Origin: Betaproteobacteria bacterium
GTDB lineage: Bacteria; Pseudomonadota; Gammaproteobacteria; Burkholderiales; SG8-39
Reading direction: 5' to 3'
Length of the DNA: 5,650 nt
NCBI GenBank assembly: GCA_009693345.1
Contig: SHXL01000177.1
Coordinates: 1 to 5,650, forward strand
Shown here: positions 1-5,552 of the stretch, one piece after another
How positions within the stretch are numbered: position 1 is the stretch's first letter
Layout: every line of letters begins with the position of its first letter
The notes under the pieces: generated by a model
Databases searched by the model: none
What the model was told of the DNA's origin: nothing
What the model saw: only the letters and a program-made list of their open reading frames with translations
Translations under genes and position numbers: made by a program

Positions 1-383
1 CCATCGAGATGGATCGCCGGCTGCTGCCGGACGAAGATTTCGACGCCGTCTTTCTGGAGCTGAAGACGTTGTGCGAGAAAGCCGGCGCAAGCTCGGTCGA
101 ACTGCTCACCGGCACGCCCGGGTTCAGCGCCCCCGAAGCGGGCGCGGGAGTGCGCGCCTTCGGCGAGGCGATTGCCGCGGTCACCGGCAAGCCGGCCCAG
201 CGCCTCAATGTCGTCGGCGCGAGCGACGGGCGGTACTTCGCGCGCGACGGCATCGAGATTCTCGTTACCGGCCCGGGGGACGGGTCCGACAGTCACATCC
301 CCAACGAGCATGTGGCGCTCGACCAAATAGTCGAAGCGGCGCTCATCCACCTGAAGGCGGTGGAACTTTTGTCTTATTTTTAA
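1..383 (+). CDS. M20-family metallohydrolase (ArgE/DapE/ACY1-like), C-terminal part only
   Basis: The gene enters from the left edge in frame from base 3 and ends at TAA 381-383, so only about the last 126 residues are visible. M20 enzymes are di-zinc cytoplasmic amidohydrolases that remove acyl groups or cleave small peptides (ArgE, DapE, aminoacylase and carboxypeptidase G2 types). Visible family marks are MDRRLLPDED, typical of the end of the lid domain, then GASDGRYFARDGI, and GPGDGSDSHIPNEHV, whose histidine is the expected late metal ligand in the H-x-x-N-E signature. The SDGRYFAR segment recalls DapE, while HIPNE is closer to ArgE/ACY1, so I do not assign a substrate. The C-terminus overlaps nth tail-to-tail by 41 bp, and its last codons contain a terminator-like hairpin. 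The family is near certain; the exact enzyme is unknown without the N-terminal catalytic domain. Confidence 0.87.
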   Translation, partial: IEMDRRLLPDEDFDAVFLELKTLCEKAGASSVELLTGTPGFSAPEAGAGVRAFGEAIAAVTGKPAQRLNVVGASDGRYFARDGIEILVTGPGDGSDSHIPNEHVALDQIVEAALIHLKAVELLSYF

Positions 384-996
384 AGCCGCAAAGATCCTTG
401 ATCATACATTCCGGGCATTTCGGCGTGCGCGCGACGCAGGTGTAGCGCCCGTGCAGGATCAGCCAGTGGTGCGCGTGCATCAGGAATTCGGGCGGCGTGA
501 ATTTCAGGAGCTTCTGCTCTACTTCCAGCGGGTCCTTGCCGGGCCCCAGGCCGGTGCGGTTGGCGACGCGGAAAATGTGCGTGTCCACCGCCATGGTCGG
601 CTGGCCGAAGGCGGTGTTCAGCACCACATTAGCGGTTTTGCGCCCGACGCCGGGAAGGCTCTCCAGCTGTTCCCGGGTCCGGGGGACTTCACCGCCATAG
701 GCTTCGAGGATGATTTTGGAAAGTCCGATCACGTTCTTCGCTTTGGTGCGAAAAAGGCCTATGGTCTTGATGTAACCGGTCAGCTTTTCTTCTCCCATTT
801 CCAGAATCTTCCCGGGAGTGTTCGCAACAGGAAAGAGTTTCTCCGTGGCTAGGTTCACCGACTTGTCGGTCGCCTGCGCCGAGAGCACCACCGATACCAG
901 CAGTTCGAACGGCGTGCGGTAGACGAGTTCGGTCTTCGGGTGCGGATTCGCGGCCCGGAAGCGCTCGAAGATCTCGCGCCGCTTCTGTGGATTCAT
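343..996 (-). CDS. nth: Endonuclease III (DNA glycosylase/AP lyase)
   Basis: This is a 217-residue base-excision-repair enzyme that removes oxidised pyrimidines and nicks the abasic site by beta-elimination. The helix-hairpin-helix LPGVGRKTANVV carries the catalytic lysine K120, and VDTHIFRV carries the catalytic aspartate D138; both numbers are those of the E. coli enzyme. The C-terminal loop has four cysteines, C187, C194, C197 and C203, in the C-x6-C-x2-C-x5-C spacing that binds [4Fe-4S]. The start at 996 (MNPQKR) gives the family length. A longer in-frame reading up to 1287 only runs through the ferredoxin gene. A purine-rich AAGAAGA stretch lies about 8 nt upstream. The ATG overlaps the ferredoxin stop as ATGA (993-996), which suggests translational coupling. 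The tail after the cluster (GFKNKTKVPPPSGG) is a little longer than in E. coli and is encoded where nth overlaps the convergent M20 gene. Confidence 0.97.
   Translation of the reverse strand: MNPQKRREIFERFRAANPHPKTELVYRTPFELLVSVVLSAQATDKSVNLATEKLFPVANTPGKILEMGEEKLTGYIKTIGLFRTKAKNVIGLSKIILEAYGGEVPRTREQLESLPGVGRKTANVVLNTAFGQPTMAVDTHIFRVANRTGLGPGKDPLEVEQKLLKFTPPEFLMHAHHWLILHGRYTCVARTPKCPECMIKDLCGFKNKTKVPPPSGG
346..381 (+). terminator. Possible intrinsic terminator inside the end of the M20 gene
   Basis: A perfect 6-bp stem, TCCACC (346-351) with GGTGGA (359-364) around a 7-nt loop, is followed on the plus strand by a T-rich tract, ACTTTTGTCTTATTTTT (365-381). That is the shape of a rho-independent terminator for plus-strand transcripts. 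It sits before the M20 stop codon at 381-383, so a translating ribosome would cover it. The stem is short and the T tract is interrupted, hence the low confidence. It is also coding sequence for the nth C-terminus on the other strand. Confidence 0.33.
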
Positions 997-1334
997 GCGC
1001 GGGTCTTCTTCTTCAGCGCGGCCGCAATCACCGCTTTGCGGTCGCCTGAAGTGGTCTTCGGCCTTTCTTCGGAAATTCTGTTCTTTCGGTACGCAGCCCG
1101 CTGTTTCGCGCCCCTCGCATCCGTTGCGGTCCAGGGACCCGGTGGCGCCACAAGATCGATGCAATCCACGGGGCAGGGCGGCAGGCACAGTTCGCAGCCG
1201 GTGCACCAGGCGGCGACGACGGTGTGCATGAGTCCTTGCGCGCCAGCGATCGCATCCACCGGGCAGGCATCGATGCAGCGCGTGCAACCGATGCAGCGCG
1301 CTTCGTCGATCAGGGCCACCGCTGTTCGCTTCAT
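993..1334 (-). CDS. rnfB: RnfB/RsxB-like 2x[4Fe-4S] ferredoxin, short form
   Basis: This is a 113-residue protein with two [4Fe-4S] motifs: C14-x2-C17-x2-C20-x3-C24-P and C44-x2-C47-x2-C50-x3-C54-P. The surrounding sequence (ALIDEARCIGCTRCIDACPVD and MHTVVAAWCTGCELC) is that of the ferredoxin part of RnfB/RsxB. Full RnfB has an N-terminal membrane helix and an extra Fe-S domain; both are absent, so this is probably a soluble electron carrier. No rnfA, C, D, G or E is in view. Residues from about 66 to the end form a strongly basic tail (RKNR, KKKTRA). I chose the ATG at 1334 because it fits the family; the ATG at 1403 would add 23 residues that overlap the end of ald and look unrelated. The stop overlaps nth as ATGA. 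In E. coli rsxABCDGE is followed by nth, so this pair may be a remnant of that linkage. The symbol reflects the homology; the function is inferred. Confidence 0.85.
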   Translation of the reverse strand: MKRTAVALIDEARCIGCTRCIDACPVDAIAGAQGLMHTVVAAWCTGCELCLPPCPVDCIDLVAPPGPWTATDARGAKQRAAYRKNRISEERPKTTSGDRKAVIAAALKKKTRA

Positions 1335-1371
1335 GAAGGATGAAACGCGATGCGTTTCATAGCGGATGAAA
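1320..1371 (-). repeat. 26-bp imperfect tandem duplication over the ald/rnfB junction
   Basis: On the minus strand two adjacent 26-nt units (1371-1346 and 1345-1320) both begin TTTCATCC, carry ATGAA at unit position 12, and end in GCG. By hand they match at 19 of 26 positions. Unit one covers the last ald codons (Phe-His-Pro-Leu-stop) and a first ATG. Unit two covers a copy of those codons and the real rnfB-like start. The copies differ enough to suggest an old event. Confidence 0.6.
1340..1360. repeat. Perfect 9-bp inverted repeat between ald and rnfB
   Basis: ATGAAACGC (1340-1348) and GCGTTTCAT (1352-1360) are exact reverse complements around a 3-base centre. The element covers the ald stop codon (1357-1359) and ends 5 nt before the rnfB-like start. 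In mRNA it could fold into a hairpin that affects initiation of rnfB, but no T tract follows, so it does not look like a terminator. It may simply be a by-product of the tandem duplication here. Confidence 0.55.
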
Positions 1372-2418
1372 GGGGCGCCCGGTGTCGCGGGCGAGGAACG
1401 CATGGGTCAATTTGCTGTTCTTGACTTGAATCCCGGTCTTGAGTGAATCTGAAAAGAAATTCCTGCCAATCTCAAAGACAAAGGGCAAAACCGCCTTCTC
1501 CAGTGCGAAGCTCGCGGTGCGTGACGCGGCGGCGGGCATGTTCGGCACGCAGTAGTGCACCACCCTTTCCTCGATGTAGATCGGGGCGCTGTGGCTGGTC
1601 GGGCGCGAGGTCTCCGCGATGCCGCCCTGGTCGATACTTACGTCCACCAGCGCCGATCCCGGGCGCATCGAGCGCAGCATGGCGCGCGTGAGGAGTTTCG
1701 GCGACATCTGGCCGGGTGTCAGGACTCCGCCGATGACGAGGTCGGCAGATGACAGGTCTGTGGGGAGATCTTGGGTTCCGGTTTTGAACTTCACGTTCTG
1801 AAATTCCTTTCCTAAAAAAGAAAAACGGCGATCGCTTTTCGCGAACACTGTGGCCTCGGCCCCAATGCCGTGTGCGACGGCAAGGGCGTTCGAGCCGACA
1901 TTGCCCGCACCCAGGATCACCACCTTCCCGGGCGGCACGCCGGCGGCGCCCGGCAGCAGCACGCCGCTGCCGCCGTTGTGCTTCTGCAGGCACCAGGCGC
2001 CGACCTGCACCGCGAGCCGCCCGGCGATGGCCGACATCGGGGCGAGGATCGGCAGGCTGCCGTCGTCCTGGCCCACGCTTTCGAAGGCGATGAAGGTGGC
2101 GCCGCTCGCCAGCGCCGCATCGAGCAAGGCCGGCTCGGGGCCGAAGTGCTGGAAGCTGAAGATCGTTTGCCCTGTGCGCGGCAGGCGGTATTCCGCTTCC
2201 TGCAATTCCTTGACCTTGATGATGAGTTCGGCGTCCCAGGGGTTGCCTGTTTTTGCCTTCTCTCTTGAAAATTCTTCATCGGGAAAACCAGCGCCCAAAC
2301 CGGCACCCGGCTCCACGGTGACTTCGTGGCCAGCCTTGACCAACTCGCCGACGCCCGCGGGCGTCAGCGCGACGCGGAACTCACCGTCCTTGATTTCGCG
2401 AGGCAGGCCTATGAGCAT
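1357..2418 (-). CDS. ald: Alanine dehydrogenase
   Basis: This is a 353-residue enzyme of the AlaDH/PntA family, which converts L-alanine to pyruvate, ammonia and reduced nicotinamide cofactor, or the reverse. Expected active-site residues are present: R15 in EFRVALTP, K70 in KVKE, H91 in FSFQHF and D263 in VDVSIDQGG. The Rossmann glycine motif is GAGNVGSN (170-177), and VPNMPAAASRT (291-301) is the conserved late loop. It is about 20 residues shorter than the B. subtilis and mycobacterial enzymes, with a trimmed segment around 52-60 and a shorter C-terminus. At the end of the second Rossmann strand, where Ald normally has an NAD-selecting aspartate, it reads VFAKSDRR (191-198). The ATG at 2418 gives the family N-terminus (MLIGLPREIK) and overlaps pyrD by 38 nt; I see no clear ribosome binding site, so translation may be coupled. 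A PntA-like role is less likely because the alanine-binding residues are intact. Confidence 0.88.
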   Translation of the reverse strand: MLIGLPREIKDGEFRVALTPAGVGELVKAGHEVTVEPGAGLGAGFPDEEFSREKAKTGNPWDAELIIKVKELQEAEYRLPRTGQTIFSFQHFGPEPALLDAALASGATFIAFESVGQDDGSLPILAPMSAIAGRLAVQVGAWCLQKHNGGSGVLLPGAAGVPPGKVVILGAGNVGSNALAVAHGIGAEATVFAKSDRRFSFLGKEFQNVKFKTGTQDLPTDLSSADLVIGGVLTPGQMSPKLLTRAMLRSMRPGSALVDVSIDQGGIAETSRPTSHSAPIYIEERVVHYCVPNMPAAASRTASFALEKAVLPFVFEIGRNFFSDSLKTGIQVKNSKLTHAFLARDTGRPFHPL

Positions 2419-3424
2419 CGCGAATCGTTTCTATGCATTCGTTGAACAGTCCCGGACCCACGTAGATTAGCCCGGTGTAGATCTGCACCAGGGTCGCGCC
2501 GGCGTCGAGTTTTTCAACTGCATCGGCGCCCGACAGGATTCCGCCTACGCCGATTACCGGGAGTTCTCCTTGCAGGGTATCCGCAAGAATCCTCACCACG
2601 CGGGTGGCGCGCTCGCGCAAGGGGGCGCCCGAAAGGCCGCCCGCCTGGAAGCCGTTGGCGTAGTCCTCGACGCCAGCGCGCGACAGCGTGCTGTTGGTCG
2701 CGATGACGCCGTCCATTCGTTCGCGGCGCAGCACGCCGGCAATCTGCACCAAGTCGGCGTCGCTGCTGTCCGGGGAGATCTTCACCGCAAGCGCGACGTG
2801 CCTGCCATGCTTCTCGCGCAGGGCTTCGCGCCTCTGGTGGATCCTGTTCAGCAGGAACGACAAGGCGGCTGCGTCCTGAAGGTCGCGCAATCCCGCGGTA
2901 TTGGGGGAGGACACGTTGATGGAAACGTAGTCGACGTGCGGATAGAGCTTGTCCAGGCATTGCACGTAGTCGTCGGCGGCCCTGTCGTTCGGGGTGTCCT
3001 TGTTCTTGGTGATATTCACGCCGATGACGGTTTGGGTTCGCGTCTTTGCTTTTGCGCGCTTCAGATTCTCCGTGAAGACGTCGATTCCGACGCTGTTCAG
3101 CCCGTAGCGATTGATGAGCGCGCGCGCTTCCGGCACGCGGAACAGGCGCGGGCGCGGATTGCCCGGCTGGGGGCGCGGCGTGACGCCGCCGAGTTCGAGG
3201 AAACCGGCGCCCAGCGCGGACAGGGCCCCGACATGCTCGGCGTGTTTGTCGAGGCCGGCGGCGAGCCCGACCGGGTTGGGAAATTCGAGCCCCATTGCTT
3301 CCAAGGGGCACGGCGGCGGACTGGTTGAAAAGAGTCCCGCTAAACCGGAGAATTGAAGCGCGAGGTGATGGGCGGTTTCGGGATCGAGCGCAAAGAGCAG
3401 AGGGCGTGCAAGCGCGTACAGCAC
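2381..3424 (-). CDS. pyrD: Dihydroorotate dehydrogenase (quinone), class 2
   Basis: This FMN enzyme oxidises dihydroorotate to orotate in pyrimidine synthesis and passes electrons to membrane quinone. In the 347-residue reading, AAGLDK (ending K60) binds FMN and substrate. INVSSPNT contains the class 2 catalytic serine, S173, and VKISPD, IATNSTL, GGLSG, IGVGGI and VQIYTGLIY follow in order as FMN-barrel motifs. The N-terminal helix MLYALARPLLFALDPE aligns end to end with the E. coli membrane-associating N-terminus, which supports the GTG at 3424. The TTG at 3454 would add ten unrelated residues overlapping bpt. A weak GAGAG lies 4 nt before that GTG. The gene starts 7 nt after the bpt stop. 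Its last codons (about HRPASRNQGR) extend past the E. coli end and are encoded in the overlap with ald. Confidence 0.96.
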   Translation of the reverse strand: MLYALARPLLFALDPETAHHLALQFSGLAGLFSTSPPPCPLEAMGLEFPNPVGLAAGLDKHAEHVGALSALGAGFLELGGVTPRPQPGNPRPRLFRVPEARALINRYGLNSVGIDVFTENLKRAKAKTRTQTVIGVNITKNKDTPNDRAADDYVQCLDKLYPHVDYVSINVSSPNTAGLRDLQDAAALSFLLNRIHQRREALREKHGRHVALAVKISPDSSDADLVQIAGVLRRERMDGVIATNSTLSRAGVEDYANGFQAGGLSGAPLRERATRVVRILADTLQGELPVIGVGGILSGADAVEKLDAGATLVQIYTGLIYVGPGLFNECIETIRDAHRPASRNQGR

Positions 3425-3431
3425 TAAGCTC

Positions 3432-4169
3432 TCATTCCAGGTCCTCGGGCGCAAGGCGGCGCCACGCGCCGCCGACGAAGCCTTCGATCGGCCCGAAGCG
3501 GGATTTATAAGCCATCTTCGGGCTTTCCTTGATCCAGTAGCCGAGATACAGGTAGGGCAGTTCCAGCGTGCGGCAGGCTTCGATCTGCCAGATCACGTTG
3601 TAGGTGCCGTAACTCGCGTTCCTGCGCTCCGGATCGTAGAAGGTATAGACCGACGACAGGCCATCGGGCAGGTAGTCCACGATCGATACCATCACCAGCT
3701 GCCCGTTGTCGCGGAATTCCATGAGGCGCGTGTCTACCCGGCTCTGCAGCAGGAAGTGCGAGTACTGGTCGCGGCTGTCGTTGTCCATGCCACCGCCGGA
3801 ATGGCGCCGCGACTGATAGCGCAGGTAAAGCGCGTAGTGCTCGAGGCGGAATTTGAGCGGCTGCGCCTGCGCCGTGAGATCGGTGTGCTGTTGCCACGCG
3901 CGCCGCTGCGAACGGCTGGCAACAAACTCCTGCACCGGAATGCGCACCGGGACGCAGGCACGGCAGGCGTCGCAATGCGGCCGGTAGGTGAAGTTGCCGC
4001 TGCGGCGGAATCCGGCTTTCACCAGTTCGCCGTAGAGCCCGGTATCGATGAGATGGCTCGGCGTGGCCACCTGCGAGCGCGCCATGCGCTCCGGCAGGTA
4101 GCTGCACGGGTAGGGCGCAGTCACGTAGAACTGCAGTACCGCGTGCGGAAGATCGTTAAGCTTGGACAC
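3432..4169 (-). CDS. bpt: Aspartate/glutamate leucyltransferase (bacterial ATE homologue)
   Basis: Bpt transfers leucine from Leu-tRNA to proteins with N-terminal Asp or Glu, making leucine N-degrons for ClpS/ClpAP. Older annotations call it arginyl-tRNA-protein transferase (ate). The 245-residue protein shows the N-domain marks YPCSYLP (C22) and CDACRACVPVR (C66, C69, C72), which belong to the ATE N-terminal region. The C-domain follows with LVMVSIVDYLPDGLSSVYTFYD, SYGTYNVIWQIE and LPYLYLGYWI, then KMAYKSRFGP. I chose the GTG at 4169 because it has GGAGA 9 nt upstream and gives the normal family start (SKLNDLPHAVLQFY). The ATG at 4196 adds nine residues, lacks such a site, and would deepen the overlap with aat from 14 to 41 nt. 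The gene follows aat directly, so both transferase branches of the N-degron pathway sit together. Confidence 0.95.
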   Translation of the reverse strand: MSKLNDLPHAVLQFYVTAPYPCSYLPERMARSQVATPSHLIDTGLYGELVKAGFRRSGNFTYRPHCDACRACVPVRIPVQEFVASRSQRRAWQQHTDLTAQAQPLKFRLEHYALYLRYQSRRHSGGGMDNDSRDQYSHFLLQSRVDTRLMEFRDNGQLVMVSIVDYLPDGLSSVYTFYDPERRNASYGTYNVIWQIEACRTLELPYLYLGYWIKESPKMAYKSRFGPIEGFVGGAWRRLAPEDLE

Positions 4170-4845
4170 AGGTCCATTTCTCCGGTGATTCCGCATAGTT
4201 TACCAATGCTGCGAGGCGGTGCAAAAACCCGCGCCGCGGGATCTCGCGCGCACCCAGCGAGGCCAGCAGCGGGGTGCGCTGCTGGCAGTCGATCATCGGG
4301 AACCCGCGCGCGCGCAGCGTCGCCACCAGGCCGACCAGCGCGACCTTCGATGCGTCGGTAGCCCGGGAAAACATCGATTCGCCGAAGAACGCGCGCCCGA
4401 TCGCCACCCCGTAGAGCCCGCCGACCAGCCGGCCCTCCTGCCAGGTCTCGAAGGAATGCGCGTGTCCGGCGCGGTGCAATGCCACGTAGGCAGCCTGCAT
4501 TTCCCTGCCTATCCAGGTTCCGGATTCGCTTCTTCTCGGTTCCGCACACGCTCTTATTACCCTGGAAAAGGCGGAATCAATTCGTATTTCAAACCCCTTG
4601 TTGCGCAAGTTCTTGGCGAGAGAGCGCGAGACCTTCAGTTCGTCGCAGAACAGCACCATGCGCGGGTCCGGGGACCACCATAGGATCGGCTCGTCGCCCG
4701 AATACCAGGGGAAGATGCCGCTGCGATAGGCGGCGAGGAGCCGCTCCACCGACAGGTCGGCGCCCGCGCAAAGCAGGCCGTTGGGGTCCCTCAGCGCCGA
4801 TTCGGGAGGAGGAAAGGGCTCGCTCCTTCCCAGCCGCTTTAGCAT
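4156..4845 (-). CDS. aat: Leucyl/phenylalanyl-tRNA-protein transferase
   Basis: Aat adds Leu or Phe from charged tRNA to the N-terminus of proteins that begin with Arg or Lys, sending them to ClpS/ClpAP. The 229-residue protein is close to the E. coli length (234). Motifs in order are LRDPNGLLCAGADLS, YRSGIFPWYS (W47), ILWWSPDPRMVL, GTWIGREMQAAY (W111), GHAHSFETW, GGLYGVAIGRAFFGESMFS, IDCQ and LGAREIPRR. E156, D186 and Q188 occupy the positions known for aminoacyl-substrate recognition and catalysis. I chose the ATG at 4845 (MLKRLGRSEPFPPP); the upstream ATG at 4905 would run 20 unrelated residues back through the Rieske gene. The start sits in the second copy of a 17-bp tandem repeat, 10 nt after the Rieske stop. 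The 3' end overlaps bpt by 14 nt. Confidence 0.97.
   Translation of the reverse strand: MLKRLGRSEPFPPPESALRDPNGLLCAGADLSVERLLAAYRSGIFPWYSGDEPILWWSPDPRMVLFCDELKVSRSLAKNLRNKGFEIRIDSAFSRVIRACAEPRRSESGTWIGREMQAAYVALHRAGHAHSFETWQEGRLVGGLYGVAIGRAFFGESMFSRATDASKVALVGLVATLRARGFPMIDCQQRTPLLASLGAREIPRRGFLHRLAALVNYAESPEKWTCVQA
4179..4183 (-). promoter_or_regulatory. Ribosome binding site deciding the bpt start
   Basis: GGAGA on the minus strand lies 9 nt before the GTG at 4169, inside the last codons of aat. No comparable site precedes the alternative ATG at 4196, so this site favours the GTG start. Confidence 0.6.
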
Positions 4846-4867
4846 TTCACCCGCTTTAGCACTTGAC
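4834..4867 (-). repeat. 17-bp tandem duplication at the Rieske/aat junction
   Basis: The plus-strand units CCGCTTTAGCATTTCAC (4834-4850) and CCGCTTTAGCACTTGAC (4851-4867) abut exactly and match at 15 of 17 positions. On the minus strand the first copy contains the Rieske stop codon (4856-4858) and the second contains the aat start codon (4843-4845). The near identity suggests a fairly recent slippage event. Confidence 0.85.
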
Positions 4868-5551
4868 CTGCTGCCGGCAGTAGTCTTCCAGCTCGTGCAC
4901 GACACTGGTCGTCGCGGCGGTGGCGCGCGGCGCGCCGCCTTCCAGCGTCAGCTTGATTTCGTACTTGGCGAAAAACTGGTTGAACATCTCGCCGCCGAGC
5001 GTGCCGACCGCGGTCAGTTCGTCGGTCTTTGCGTCATGTTCGAGCAGGATGGCGGCGAGCGGCTGCGGCGCGGGCCCCGCGACCACGCGCGCGCCATCGG
5101 CCGGGTCGTACTGGCTGTGCTCGGCGCAGCAATGGATGACGTTGCCGTGCCTGTTGCGCGGGCTTTTCTCGCTGCGGTAGCTGATGAAACTTATCTCTTT
5201 GGTCGGATAGGCGAGCTGGTGGGCGCAGATCGCCGAATAGGCCACGATCGAGCGCCGCGGCCCGACCCCGCCTTTCCATTCGTAGGCGCGCCGGTCCGCG
5301 GTGGCCAGGCGTGCCGGAGTCCGCGCCGGATGCGCGAGATTGAGCAGGAAGCAGGGAGTGGCCGTGAATGGATAGTGGAAAATCAGGTTGCGCTCGGCGG
5401 GAACGGCCGACGCCGTGAGCGGCGCGCCGCTGCCGCCGATGAGCTTGACCCGCCCATAGAAACTCGGCGTGGCATTCGTGACGGCCGCCGCCGGCGAGCC
5501 TGCCGCGGCGGCGGACGCCGCGCAGAATTTTACGAAGTCACGGCGCTGCAT
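4856..5551 (-). CDS. Tat-exported Rieske [2Fe-2S] protein
   Basis: This 231-residue protein has a twin-arginine signal (QRRDFVKF, residues 2-9, then an alanine-rich hydrophobic stretch to about 23), so it is probably folded in the cytoplasm and exported to the periplasm, or held at the membrane by the uncleaved signal. The Rieske ligands appear as C109-A-H111 and C142-A-E-H145, separated by 30 residues, which is longer than the usual 15 to 18. The disulfide cysteines of bc1-type Rieske proteins are missing (H-Q-L-A and A-E at their places). SQYDPADG and GPAPQPLA (159-166) resemble the bc1 cluster-shielding loops. Two cysteines close the C-terminus (YCRQQVKC). No cytochrome b or c1 gene is adjacent, so it is not shown to be part of a bc1 complex; its redox partner is unknown. 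It starts 2 nt after the amt stop. An arsenite-oxidase-type small subunit is possible, but no large subunit is in view. Confidence 0.82.
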   Translation of the reverse strand: MQRRDFVKFCAASAAAAGSPAAAVTNATPSFYGRVKLIGGSGAPLTASAVPAERNLIFHYPFTATPCFLLNLAHPARTPARLATADRRAYEWKGGVGPRRSIVAYSAICAHQLAYPTKEISFISYRSEKSPRNRHGNVIHCCAEHSQYDPADGARVVAGPAPQPLAAILLEHDAKTDELTAVGTLGGEMFNQFFAKYEIKLTLEGGAPRATAATTSVVHELEDYCRQQVKC

Positions 5552-5552
5552 C

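Noticed and set aside
997..1287. N-terminal extension of nth to an ATG at 1287
   Set aside because: It runs through the ferredoxin gene in another frame. The start at 996 gives the E. coli numbering of every key residue.
1340..1360. Terminator between ald and rnfB
   Set aside because: The inverted repeat has no T-rich tract on either side, and the genes on both sides look coupled.
1335..1403. Upstream ATG at 1403 for the RnfB-like gene, possibly supplying a missing N-terminus
   Set aside because: The extra 23 residues are not hydrophobic, do not match RnfB, and overlap the ald coding end and the tandem repeat.
2396..2440. A possible third junction duplication at pyrD/ald (ATGC-ATAG...TCGCG before and after the ald start)
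   Set aside because: The match needs a 2-nt gap and is only about 14 of 20. It is too weak to separate from chance.
2570..3328. Long plus-strand open frame (252 codons) opposite pyrD
   Set aside because: It is antisense to a complete pyrD with all motifs and its protein resembles no family I know. High GC makes such shadow frames common.
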